Part shown: positions 24,628 to 33,166 of the stretch, in pieces | Position numbering within the stretch: position 1 is the stretch's first letter | Layout: the number at the start of each line of letters is the position of its first letter | From: an uncultured Chthonomonas sp. | Lineage (GTDB): Bacteria > Armatimonadota > Chthonomonadetes > Chthonomonadales > Chthonomonadaceae | Assembly (NCBI GenBank): GCA_903859705.1 | Contig: CAIONQ010000091.1 | Coordinates: forward strand, 1 to 46,451 | Reading direction: 5' to 3' | DNA: 46,451 nt | Notes under the pieces: generated by a model | Told to the model about the DNA's origin: nothing | The model's database searches: none | The model's input: only the letters and a program-made list of their open reading frames with translations | Program-made: the position numbers and the translations under genes

Positions 24628-25590
24628 CTAACTTCCGGCGTCTTCAAAGTGCTTCCAATTTATGCGCAGTATTTCATAGTGCAGATCCGTCTTCTTCTTG
24701 GGTCGCGGTTGCGGGTAGATGCCCTCAGTTATCCACTCTTCCAGCCCGGTCCACGATTGATATTTCTGGTTCGTCTTCTCTACGCAAACCACTTCCAGGG
24801 TACCGGGGCGTTGTTGGATCCTTTGCTTGAACTCTGTATATGCGCTGCCGCTATCGCCCAGATCTCTGTTGAGGTAAACCATAAACGTGTTTTGTGCGCG
24901 GGCTTTAAGAGAGATACTCTTGATACAATCCACCCATTTGCCCACCTCTTCGGTGAGCCCACCTTGCTCCCAAAAGTAAGAAAAATAGAAAACGAGTGTG
25001 CCTCCATCATTCACAGAGCTACCCATTTGCTCAAACCAGTGCGGATCTTTGATGTTCGGATAGGCCCCTCGAAACCGATCTCCAAAGAGATCATTCGTGC
25101 TTTTCTTACTGCTGAAATCACGGGCGATATCAGTCATAAAAGATTGAAGATCACACCCCATGTAATCAAGCTCAAGGTGTTTTTTCGGCTGTAAACCTTG
25201 CTGAAAATCCGCGATAGCCACACACGCGGTCATCGGGCCGCAGCCTACGTCAATCATCATAACATTCGAGGGCTTTTGATAGATGTACGGATTGAAAAAT
25301 GTACTGAACTCGCGCTCAATCACCTTCTTGTTACCGTCCATATGCATGGGCATGTAGGTGTAGCTGTACAACAACGCAAGCGCACGAGTTTCGCAGAGAG
25401 TGCGTGCGTACCCCAGTACTTTCATGCGGACATAATGATCAAACGACGAAAACTCTGTTCTGCATTGATCGTAGGCGGCAAGATACTGATTAACTTCATG
25501 GTTGATTTCTGTGTCTTCACGCAGCGGCTTCAACACAACCTCGCGGAACGCTTCCTGATATCCCACTTTATTCTCCGGCTGCCACTCCAC
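24628..25590 (-). CDS. Putative class I SAM-dependent methyltransferase-fold protein
   Basis: This 320-aa protein has a helical first third, then a Rossmann-like motif I VMMIDVGCGPMTACVAIAD at about residues 108-126. An acidic strand-end segment follows (LELDYMGCDLQS), and later GGTLVFYFSYFWEQGG and NTFMVYLNRDL strands. DVGCGP is the usual SAM-binding loop. The substrate cannot be told, and the remainder does not match a methyltransferase I know. The start is GTG at 25590 with only a weak site upstream. The last codons run into a GA-rich low-complexity tract. It lies alone inside the accessory block. Confidence 0.55.
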   Translation of the reverse strand: MEWQPENKVGYQEAFREVVLKPLREDTEINHEVNQYLAAYDQCRTEFSSFDHYVRMKVLGYARTLCETRALALLYSYTYMPMHMDGNKKVIEREFSTFFNPYIYQKPSNVMMIDVGCGPMTACVAIADFQQGLQPKKHLELDYMGCDLQSFMTDIARDFSSKKSTNDLFGDRFRGAYPNIKDPHWFEQMGSSVNDGGTLVFYFSYFWEQGGLTEEVGKWVDCIKSISLKARAQNTFMVYLNRDLGDSGSAYTEFKQRIQQRPGTLEVVCVEKTNQKYQSWTGLEEWITEGIYPQPRPKKKTDLHYEILRINWKHFEDAGS

Positions 25591-25770
25591 CTACCTATTG
25601 AGCAGCCCCTACACCCGTGCCTTAATGCCCGTAAAATGGGGCACTTTCAAACTTGAAGCTGAATAACCGCTCACCATTCTGTGTTCAGAAGGTGCCCATA
25701 GATTATGGCCGCAAACAAGTGAATCGAACACGCCAATGCCTCCAGCAACGAGCAGAACCTGGGCCCGCAG
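25564..25770 (-). repeat. Diverged repeat copy 2 (pair with 19009-19230)
   Basis: It shares the conserved blocks listed for copy 1. Here the copy overlaps the start of the methyltransferase-fold gene. Apart from this repeat, the 470-bp gap 25591-26061 holds nothing I recognise. Confidence 0.55.
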
Positions 25771-26061
25771 CGGATACAGTCTCCTATTCGATAGGACTTC
25801 GCTAACCGAACGGACGCTGCCTGGGCGCTGGCTTTGTTCAAGCACGAATCGCAATCAGGATCGGGGTAAATGGCTTGCCGGTGTCATAGTGCAAACCCTC
25901 TCCACCGCTATCAAGGTCGAGACTGCAAATAGGAGTTCCTTGATCACTGAATTTCAGTGGGAGCAGATCAAATAGGCTCAGTTTTCATAATTGCAGTGCA
26001 ATAATGGTTGCAATAGCTTCAGAGATCAGGCAAGCGCCGGTATGGATTCCTTGCCAGTATT

Positions 26062-27282
26062 ATGGATGGGGATGGTCGAATGCCAGACATGAGCTTTTTT
26101 TCTACCCGGCAAGACATGGAGACAGCTCTTGATGAAGCTGAATCTGCCCAACACGTAATGTATGTTGCTTCGCGATCAGGCGACGGCCATCCATCTGTAT
26201 ACAGGTCGCACCGAGAGATCTCAGACTGGGAATATCAGTTTCGAATATTCTACGTGGTACCTGTCGATACCAGGTTTACATGCAAACGGGATGAAAACAA
26301 CGATACCCCTGACGAGGAGTTGTTCTCTACCCAGATAGCAGAAGGCGTACCCGAATTCAGGATCGCCTTTGGGAGGCGCATGACGGATGACCACGGTGAG
26401 CAATGCCTGATCTGTGGCAGCATTGTTATGGGCCAGGCTAGAACAGATTTCACAACGCTGGAATATGAGCTTTACAGACCATTTGCCACAGCAATCCACC
26501 GACACTTAACACCGATGGGCTGGCAAACATGCTGGTACTCACCCCGAGCGTTACAGCAGGGTGCGGAGGGATGTTACTTCTATAACCACGACCGAACACA
26601 GATATTCAAGGTTCCCGCATCCGGGCCCGCGTGGAATTACAAGGACTTGATCGAATACGAGACAAACAGAAAGCTCATACCAAAATCACCGGAGCGCATG
26701 TCTCTCAACGATACCTGGGATTTCCTGGATGCTGCCGGACAAGAACCCCAGCGTGACGAAGACGGAAATCCGGCTCTGCCTGCTGGAAACATCAATGCGG
26801 AGTTTGACGATGACGACTATGTCGACGACGATGATTATGGACTAAGTTTCTTGAAGGAGTTTGTAACCGCATGCGACTTTTCAAATCTCACCATACCCAG
26901 GATGTCGGTAAATCGTACGGAACTCTCCTATTGTAATTTCCACAACTCGGATTTGAAGGGGTCACGTATTACAGAAGCAGACATACTCGAGTGTGATCTG
27001 TCTGGAGCCGACCTTCAAGATTCGGTTTCAGATTGCAGATACTTTTATTGCAGCTTCGAAAACGCCAACCTTTCCTGTTCAAGCATTAAGGGTTCGTTAT
27101 TTGTTGGGTGCGATTTTACGGGTGCGAATATGGTTGGGTGCCGTGTTGATCCTGCAGAGCTCGAAACTCTCGGGTTATCCTCCGCTCAGATCGCGCAGAT
27201 CTCGGGGCAGAGCAATACTACGGGTCGGAAGTTTCGCTTTAGCGATTTGAAATCGTTATTCCGCCGGCAGAAATCCGATTGA
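26062..27282 (+). CDS. Pentapeptide-repeat protein with an unknown N-terminal domain
   Basis: This is a 406-aa protein. The first 230 residues are an unrecognised mixed domain with QFRIFYVVPVDTRFTC and ICGSIVMGQA. A very acidic stretch follows (about residues 250-268, DDDDYVDDDDYG). Residues about 270-365 are pentapeptide repeats of A(D/N)LxX type: CDFSNLTIPR, CNFHNSDLKGS, CDLSGADLQD, CSFENANLSC, CDFTGANMVG. They form a right-handed quadrilateral helix. Such proteins can mimic DNA or act as scaffolds; the target is unknown. No convincing ribosome-binding site supports the first ATG, so a later start is possible. Confidence 0.7.
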   Translation: MDGDGRMPDMSFFSTRQDMETALDEAESAQHVMYVASRSGDGHPSVYRSHREISDWEYQFRIFYVVPVDTRFTCKRDENNDTPDEELFSTQIAEGVPEFRIAFGRRMTDDHGEQCLICGSIVMGQARTDFTTLEYELYRPFATAIHRHLTPMGWQTCWYSPRALQQGAEGCYFYNHDRTQIFKVPASGPAWNYKDLIEYETNRKLIPKSPERMSLNDTWDFLDAAGQEPQRDEDGNPALPAGNINAEFDDDDYVDDDDYGLSFLKEFVTACDFSNLTIPRMSVNRTELSYCNFHNSDLKGSRITEADILECDLSGADLQDSVSDCRYFYCSFENANLSCSSIKGSLFVGCDFTGANMVGCRVDPAELETLGLSSAQIAQISGQSNTTGRKFRFSDLKSLFRRQKSD

Positions 27283-27412
27283 TACCAATCAAATTTGATC
27301 GGTTCAGAGCATTAAGGCAATGCCAATAAATAAGCGAAGCGAAGCGCCTCCGGCGCTAACTGCCGAGGGACCACTCGTGCTCGCGCCAGCCGCAGCACTC
27401 GCACTTTAATAG

Positions 27413-27781
27413 GTGATCATCGTGCCAACTGACATAACTAACGTAATCGCCTCACGTGACATGACCTGGACCCGGGTTGACGGAGTTGAGTTCCCTGTTG
27501 CAGCCTATGTAGGAGATCTTAACTACGTGGATTCCTCTGATCCAGACATCGAAGGACAGTGGACTGCAAGCATTCAGGTACTCGGACCATCCATAAACTA
27601 TGCTGTAACGACAGTTTACGGGTCAGATAGTGTACAGGCACTCTATCACACCCTGGCACTCGTCAGAACCATACTCTCATCGTCGATGATCGCCTCGCAG
27701 ATCGATTTTGCAATACTACCTAACTTCGGTTTTCCCACTCTGCTAACGACGGGGGACGTGATCGTTCCGACTGACTCATGA
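27413..27781 (+). CDS. Small conserved protein, possibly DUF6968-like
   Basis: This 122-aa frame starts at GTG. The pattern VIASRDMTW, VAAYVGDL, WTASIQVLGP and YGSDSVQALYHTLALVRTIL resembles small DUF6968-type proteins, which have no known function. The match is from memory and weak. No partner gene is obvious. Confidence 0.5.
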   Translation: MIIVPTDITNVIASRDMTWTRVDGVEFPVAAYVGDLNYVDSSDPDIEGQWTASIQVLGPSINYAVTTVYGSDSVQALYHTLALVRTILSSSMIASQIDFAILPNFGFPTLLTTGDVIVPTDS

Positions 27782-27957
27782 ATCGTGCAATCTACCCGTA
27801 GCCAGGTCACGGAAGACTGCTTCGGTCGCCGTGCTACTGATTCGTTTCCTCACCGAACCGGCTCTCGTTTGATAAGTTATGGCAAGTATCAGCGCTCTAC
27901 CGGTATGATCGCTTACGGAGGTAAAGTGAGCCTGTGGGTGATCTTCGGCATTCAAGA

Positions 27958-29223
27958 CTAAGCTGTCTTGTAGTACTTCTCGAATATCTCAAGCGTGTGG
28001 TTGCAGCGTAAACGGATGGTCTCTGCAACCCCCATGCCTGCAGGATGTTCAGGTGTAACATCGGGAAGCTTCGACAGTATGGTTGCGGCGAGGGCCTGTA
28101 CACGCCGCCTAACGCCGGGCTTTGAAAGTCCGTTCTCGTTCGCGAGGCGTTCAAAGTGTCTCGGATAAATCCTTGCTGAGTCATATTCGCCGCCGAGTTT
28201 CATTGCCATGCGTTGTGAAAGTTCTGGATAGTAGGCTGTGCATATGAGATCGTAGAGTGGCGCAAACGAGGTGTTCAGTTTTTGAGCCGAGTCTCTTTGA
28301 TATAGAAGCGAGAAGTTCTTGCCATGCGTATCGTTGTTGCCTATCAGATAGTTATAGATAATCGCGTCTAACAGAGCGGCAATGCCGTTGACGGGAATTG
28401 AACAAGCATCGCGAATCAGTTTGAAACTATTTGCAATAGTGGGGCCTCCTTCTCTTTCATACTTATTCTCACTTAGGATCCCGAGTGCCTGGCAAAAGTC
28501 CTCCTGGTGGAGCCTTTGTAAACAATTTGTGTTCGTAATTGTGCGGTCGTACCGTTCTACAAGCAAGTAGTAGATGCCATCAACCTGGTGCATTGAAACC
28601 GAAGACGTGGGCAAACCTATTGCTTTCGCCAGGCTCATGCACAGATATTCGTTCGCAACAATTCCGCTATAACCAGTAATCTCAGGTTTCAGAATGTGCG
28701 TGCTCGGTGTGCCACCGCGCGGGATGTAGATGCGCCCATATGTTACGACTACTGCAAGTTTGCTTTGCGCGCCCGCCAGAGACATACGGATTTCTTCCTC
28801 TCCAGCCAGCAATGGTCGACGAGGCAGACTTCTAAGAAGGCCCGCCAATTCCTCATCCGTCAGCGCTTCAGGTGCATGCATACTTGCGATTGGCAGGATT
28901 TCTCCCGACGGTACGAAAGTTACTGCTCCTGCGCAGTCGCCACCAATGATTCTTAGCAGTGCGACATCGTTTTTAGCGCTAATGCCTTGCTTGCGCGCGA
29001 TGATCTCGCGGATATCCCCTTCAGGCAATATTCCACCGAAAAACCCCTTGCACTCTCTGTAGTTGAACGGTTCTTGCCTCAAAGGTACTGATTGCGACAA
29101 CGCGAAGGCGTCGGTATTGGTCAGCCAGTCGTCAGCATACTGGAACGCCATGTTGCCATGCATGTCTTGAGAAAGAACACCCACCAATTCTTGATTCAAA
29201 TAGACATCGAGGTTGTGTGCCAC
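27958..29223 (-). CDS. hipA: HipA-type serine/threonine kinase toxin
   Basis: This 421-aa protein has the HipA order: N-terminal subdomain (LDVYLNQELVGVL, FFGGILPEG), the conserved GGDCAGAVTF and the loop MSLAGAQSKLAVV. The catalytic LIGNNDTHGKNFSLLY segment follows, then the HipA C-terminal region. HipA kinases phosphorylate translation factors such as glutamyl-tRNA synthetase and cause growth arrest. Key motifs are present, so it is likely active. It starts at GTG, overlapping the hipB TAG by one base, which implies coupled translation. Confidence 0.93.
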   Translation of the reverse strand: MAHNLDVYLNQELVGVLSQDMHGNMAFQYADDWLTNTDAFALSQSVPLRQEPFNYRECKGFFGGILPEGDIREIIARKQGISAKNDVALLRIIGGDCAGAVTFVPSGEILPIASMHAPEALTDEELAGLLRSLPRRPLLAGEEEIRMSLAGAQSKLAVVVTYGRIYIPRGGTPSTHILKPEITGYSGIVANEYLCMSLAKAIGLPTSSVSMHQVDGIYYLLVERYDRTITNTNCLQRLHQEDFCQALGILSENKYEREGGPTIANSFKLIRDACSIPVNGIAALLDAIIYNYLIGNNDTHGKNFSLLYQRDSAQKLNTSFAPLYDLICTAYYPELSQRMAMKLGGEYDSARIYPRHFERLANENGLSKPGVRRRVQALAATILSKLPDVTPEHPAGMGVAETIRLRCNHTLEIFEKYYKTA

Positions 29224-29504
29224 TATTCTTGTCTCTGTCCTCTAATTCCCGATTCCTGACCCCGAGCATTTCCTCCATGCCCCTGTCCTTTTACCGGTAC
29301 TGGGGGTTCCAGTAACATCTTAACTCCCAGCGTGTTCAACACGGTAAGGGTTTTTTGAAGTTGGCAGGTTGGCTTGCCTTTTTCCAGTTCAATAATGAAC
29401 CTGAGCCCTGTACCGGAAGCCATGGCCAGACTTGCCTGAGTCAGGCCCAGCGCCTTCCGTGTACGCTTTACCAGTTCGCCAACCGATGCGGAGTCGTGTT
29501 TCAT
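29223..29504 (-). CDS. hipB: HipB-type antitoxin with low-complexity tail
   Basis: This 93-aa protein has an XRE helix-turn-helix: VGELVKRTRKALGLTQASLAMASGTGLRFIIELEKG, then KTLTVLNTLGVKMLL. It neutralises HipA and represses the operon. After residue 70 the protein ends in a Gly/Gln/Arg-rich tail (GQESGIRGQRQE). This tail is encoded by a GA-rich low-complexity sequence like that in the queG linkers, so it seems to be an acquired extension. Two TATTCC-N6-GGAATA type sites lie upstream. Confidence 0.9.
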   Translation of the reverse strand: MKHDSASVGELVKRTRKALGLTQASLAMASGTGLRFIIELEKGKPTCQLQKTLTVLNTLGVKMLLEPPVPVKGQGHGGNARGQESGIRGQRQE

Positions 29505-29524
29505 TGCCTATTTACCCTAAATAA

Positions 29525-29542
29525 TATTCCCGCTCAGTAATA
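29525..29542. promoter_or_regulatory. Candidate HipB operator 1
   Basis: TATTCC-CGCTCA-GTAATA fits the same half-site spacing as operator 2 with one mismatch in the right half. It lies about 20 bp before hipB. Confidence 0.5.
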
Positions 29543-29624
29543 TTGTACACCTAAATACGGCAACAAGAACAAAAAGTTACCGAACAGTAATATTATGGAA
29601 GACTGAATGCAAATTGGGCAATAT

Positions 29625-29642
29625 TATTCCTGATCGGGAATA
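29625..29642. promoter_or_regulatory. Candidate HipB operator 2
   Basis: TATTCC-TGATCG-GGAATA is a perfect 6-bp inverted repeat. Known HipB sites are spaced TATCC/GGATA repeats, so this is a plausible HipB site; binding is inferred. Confidence 0.6.
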
Positions 29643-29715
29643 TAAACTGGGAGTGCAGTAGTGGCAGGCCGCGGGAGGGCGGGAATAGCCGATTATCTCT
29701 TGATGCTTATGGAGA

Positions 29716-30187
29716 CTACTTTGGGGTTGGGAGAGAGCGGTCTGGGGCCAGCAAATACGATGCCGCCTGTGCATTCCGCCTCAAGCCAGCCCACTTTGCC
29801 CGTTTCACGGGGCTACCTTTAAACGCAACGCGAAACTGTTCCTCTGTCAACATCAAGATATCCTGAACAGTGCTATGGATAGTGATGTTGCGCGGTTGAA
29901 ATGCTGGCTCAGGCGTGGGTGTGGAACCGTGGGGAATGGATCGGGGTTGGCGTTTTGGGTTTTGCGTTTCGGCAATTGCGGACGCAGCAAGCGGCGCCCC
30001 TACATACCGGGTGGCCATCGGATTTCTGCCTTCCCTTGTTCCCTCGACTCCTTCTTCCCAATCCTGCGCCCCCTCGCCACGCGCAGCGGCCTCACTCCCT
30101 AACTCCCTAACTTCCTCACTCCCTAACTCTCTGTCCCGATTAAACGGACACACTTCCTGGCAGATATCGCACATTTACCATACAAGG
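29716..30187 (-). pseudogene. queG 3'-end copy 1
   Basis: This is an N-terminally missing piece of epoxyqueuosine reductase. It begins CDICQEVCPFNRDR (second iron-sulfur segment), runs through a low-complexity linker and ends with AFQPRNITIHSTVQDILML and FKGSPVKRAKWAGLRRNA, then its own short tail. The linker includes ATRYVGAPLAA, also found in copies 3 and 5. At the 5' edge homology to queG stops and ATTTACC-ATACAAGG (plus strand, 30173-30187) follows. It lacks the cobalamin-binding and first iron-sulfur parts and cannot be a working enzyme. Confidence 0.85.
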
Positions 30188-30291
30188 AATCAGATTGCCT
30201 GGTGAGCCCGAATTGACTTGAGACATGTTGCTTTGCCCGGCCGTTTTGTCTCAAAATGGACCGTTGCGCACATCAATAACAATCACGGCTC

Positions 30292-31521
30292 TCAGGCGCG
30301 GCCCTCCGAAACCGCAGTTGGCATGTCCAACAACGTGTTGCAGTCAGTCAGTATCTCTTCAAACCAGCGCGGCTTCGTCCTGCCGATGTGCCTAAAGATC
30401 GCGTCCATAACTGCCAATGCGTCCACCATGATTGCGACCGCAACTATTCTATTTATGGAGTAGAAGTGTTCGAGCTTGTCATATCCGCCGTAGCCCGTTG
30501 GTGCTGCGAACGGCGACGGGTGCGTCAACGAGTCTCGGAATCGCTTCGCTTTATCGATAAGGCGGTCCAGCTCATCCATCTTCGGGAGTGAAGAACCTGT
30601 AAGGATAACCGGCACATTTAGAAGCTTATCACGCAGCGTTGGCCTTGTCGGCTCCGCCAAGATCTCGCGCTGCTTTGCAGTTAAGTTGGCATGTGAAGCT
30701 AAACCTACCTGTGCAGCCTCCCATACCAGCCCGTTCAGGAAACCCTCTAGTAGACCGAAGCACGATGCGATGCAGGAGCACGATGCGAACCTACTAAGAT
30801 TCCATTGCTGGTCTACCGGCTCAATATCGCTCATTAGAAGCTTGATGGCCATGCGCAGGTCTGAGGCCAGCCAGTATTCAGGGAACAGGAATTCCAAACC
30901 GCGCACCGACATCACAACTGTTGCGTACTGTGGAGCGTCCCCTAAAGTTTTGTCTTTCACGCCCGCATAATTCGCGACGAACTGCTGCAGTCCAAGCGCG
31001 AACACTCCCGATGTCTTAAGGTGCGGCACAGAAGCATCATACAGCTTCGCAAGAGCCGCGACGGTCATCCCCTCGAAGTTGTTTCGGCAGAACTTACCGA
31101 GTTCGGCCTCCATTCGACCTCTAACGTCTCTCGCGCCAGATCTGCGCATTCGCCGAGGAAGTGAAGAATAATCTAGCCTTGCCACGCCAAAGTAATCTTC
31201 AAGGTCTGAAATCTGGCCGAGCATAAGTCGGCCCACCGCAGCTGCTTTGTCCGCCTCGCAAATTGCCGCCGCGTTTTGACTCGATGCCAAAGCAACACCT
31301 CCGTTCAATGTACTCAATGATATAGCCACAAAGAATTGTGTCCTATCTCCGTGTGACATGCTCGTTGTTTGGCCGCTTATCCCCACGTACCCGTTGCACA
31401 TTGCAGTCAAGTACGGTCTTTTACACGGGGGAGCTACGAGACGCAGAAAACTAACGGTTGTTCCGAACCAGCGGCACCGCTGAAATTCTCTGCCGCCTAC
31501 TACAAATCCCCGGGTGTCCAA
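30292..31521 (-). CDS. HEPN-motif protein, putative RNase of a defence-like cassette
   Basis: The frame allows 409 aa. ATG codons at 31401 or 31359 are also possible starts, and none has a clear ribosome-binding site. The C-terminal half has KRFRDSLTHPSPF, containing the HEPN catalytic signature R-x4-H. It also has the helical setting expected for the domain (MDELDRLIDKAKRF before it, FYSINRIVAVAIMVDALAVMDAIF after it). HEPN domains are often RNases in toxin-antitoxin and antiviral systems. The N-terminal 250 residues are unrecognised. The gene lies directly after the HNH gene within one queG-bounded cassette. Activity is inferred from the motif only. Confidence 0.6.
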   Translation of the reverse strand: MDTRGFVVGGREFQRCRWFGTTVSFLRLVAPPCKRPYLTAMCNGYVGISGQTTSMSHGDRTQFFVAISLSTLNGGVALASSQNAAAICEADKAAAVGRLMLGQISDLEDYFGVARLDYSSLPRRMRRSGARDVRGRMEAELGKFCRNNFEGMTVAALAKLYDASVPHLKTSGVFALGLQQFVANYAGVKDKTLGDAPQYATVVMSVRGLEFLFPEYWLASDLRMAIKLLMSDIEPVDQQWNLSRFASCSCIASCFGLLEGFLNGLVWEAAQVGLASHANLTAKQREILAEPTRPTLRDKLLNVPVILTGSSLPKMDELDRLIDKAKRFRDSLTHPSPFAAPTGYGGYDKLEHFYSINRIVAVAIMVDALAVMDAIFRHIGRTKPRWFEEILTDCNTLLDMPTAVSEGRA

Positions 31522-32249
31522 ATGTGAGGGATAGTTTCAACATAGGCAATCTGGGACTGCATATGTCCAGGCGGAAAAACCCAGGCTAGAACTGGGTAGG
31601 CACAGTAGAACGCCATCGCCCACGCAGATGCACCCGGTTTGTCAGTAGCTTCGCCATATATGTACCGAAATACTTGCCCATCGTCGATAACACGTTCTCC
31701 GGGTGTTGAATTGACGAACTGCCGGAACGCCACTGATTCGAAGATCTTAACATTGATGTTTATCCTGAAGTTAATCGTGGCGCCTTCAGGAACAGGACGT
31801 CCGAATTCGTGGTAATGTAAGCCGCGGACTATCTTCTCGACTACCCGCTCGATCCGCTGTGGATCTATCGTGATGGCTTTGTGATCCTCTCTGATCACGC
31901 CACAGCGCGTTTTAACAGCGACGGTCTTTCCTCCACTGCCGATGATCTTCGCGAGCTTGCCCTTGCTTCTCACAAATCCCGGAACACAGCGCTCGTTGAA
32001 CACAGCAACGGCATACGGATTCTCCTGGCACCTGTAGTCCATTGTAATCGTGTGAATTGCATATTCCTCGTCGGCAGAAAACTGGCAGTTACATTTGGCG
32101 CAGGCTGGAACACAAATGGGAATGTAGCCGGCTTTGTGAGACCCGGTTGGAAAAAAGCCCTGCGCTATGACGTGATCACCCTTGCCTGGCTTCGATGGCG
32201 AGCCGCAATATACGCAAGGGTCCGACGACCTAAACACTTTTCCTCTCAT
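31500..32249 (-). CDS. HNH-type zinc nuclease-like protein
   Basis: This is a protein of about 249 aa from the ATG at 32249, which has GGGGGT a few bases upstream. The frame opens further to a TTG at 32303. The N-terminus carries a zinc-bound HNH-like core: CVYCG, then KGDHVIAQGFFP, then CAKCNCQFSADEEY. The two CxxC pairs and the DHV histidine are in place. It may cut DNA or have lost activity. The C-terminal 150 residues are unrecognised. It precedes the HEPN gene with overlap of the reading frames, so the two probably act together. Confidence 0.65.
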   Translation of the reverse strand: MRGKVFRSSDPCVYCGSPSKPGKGDHVIAQGFFPTGSHKAGYIPICVPACAKCNCQFSADEEYAIHTITMDYRCQENPYAVAVFNERCVPGFVRSKGKLAKIIGSGGKTVAVKTRCGVIREDHKAITIDPQRIERVVEKIVRGLHYHEFGRPVPEGATINFRININVKIFESVAFRQFVNSTPGERVIDDGQVFRYIYGEATDKPGASAWAMAFYCAYPVLAWVFPPGHMQSQIAYVETIPHIWTPGDL

Positions 32250-32307
32250 TTGATACCCCCAGGGAAGTAGACAAACGGCGCGTGGATTAAGTTGCACCTC
32301 CAATTGG

Positions 32308-32840
32308 TCACTTACTATTAGTCAGTGAGGAAGTTGCTGCTAGAGCAGCCAACGCGTTCCGCCTCAAACCGGCGCACTTTGCTCTCTTAACGGGGCTGCC
32401 TTTGAACGCAACGCGAAATTGGTCTTCAGTTAGCGCTAGAATATCCTCGACAGTGCTGTTGGTGGTGATGTCTCGTGGCTGGAAGGCGGGATCCGTGGTT
32501 GGGCAGGCGCCGTGAACCGAGCTAGGGACTAGGGGCTGGGGGTTAGGGACCTGGATAACACATGGAATGGCTGCCGCATCATTACCCCTCACCCTACCCT
32601 CTCCCCTTGAAAGGGGAGAGGGCGCTGCGCTAGCTGAGGCGCCGTGCGCGTCGCCAGCCCCTAGCCCACCAGCCCCTAGTCCCTGTATTGGCTTCCCCAT
32701 CGGCATGTATTTCCCCGTCCCCCGACCCCTGACCCCCGACCCCAGCATCTTCCCCGACCCCCAGTCCCCAGCCCCCAGCCCCCCCTGTCCGCATTGAACG
32801 GACACACCTCCTGGCAGATGTCTCACATTTACCGAAAAAG
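32308..32840 (-). pseudogene. queG 3'-end copy 2
   Basis: The 5' edge reads DICQEVCPFNADR in one frame. The linker is a low-complexity tract rich in GGGGACTGGGG-type units (about 32690-32790) with a frame change. The end reads DPAFQPRDITTNSTVEDIL and FKGSPVKRAKCAGLRRNALAA, then a private tail. ATTTACCGAAAAAG (32827-32840, plus strand) marks the edge where queG homology ends. Confidence 0.83.
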
Positions 32841-32905
32841 CGAATAAGGATTGGAAGGTTGGCACCCCGACCTGGTTGAACAACCAAGAGCCGGCGCATC
32901 GGGTT

Positions 32906-33115
32906 CTAATTGTCGCCTAAGATACCTTGCAGCTCAGAGATCGGTTCGCCCGTACCCATGAGCCCGCGAGGTTTGACAACAATGCCAGGCGCTATGCGTT
33001 TCTGCCAAACACAGTAACGTTCTTCTATATTCCGTTTCATCTCCATGCTCGCGCTGCTTCGTTCCAGCTCTTTAAGGACATCAAGCGTAAGGCTACCAGC
33101 TGCATCGCGTTCCAT
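32906..33115 (-). CDS. Small protein of unknown function downstream of the HEAT gene
   Basis: This 69-aa protein is charged and helical at first (LTLDVLKELERSSASMEMKRNIEERY). It is the last gene of a three-gene set: metallopeptidase-RHS gene 1, HEAT protein, this gene, with gaps of 25 and 51 bp. The family is unknown. A weak GAGGG precedes the ATG. Confidence 0.5.
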   Translation of the reverse strand: MERDAAGSLTLDVLKELERSSASMEMKRNIEERYCVWQKRIAPGIVVKPRGLMGTGEPISELQGILGDN

Positions 33116-33166
33116 CGCTCGTGCCCTCAGCCCGCCGATAGCGCAAATACCTGAGAGGCGCCGTCA

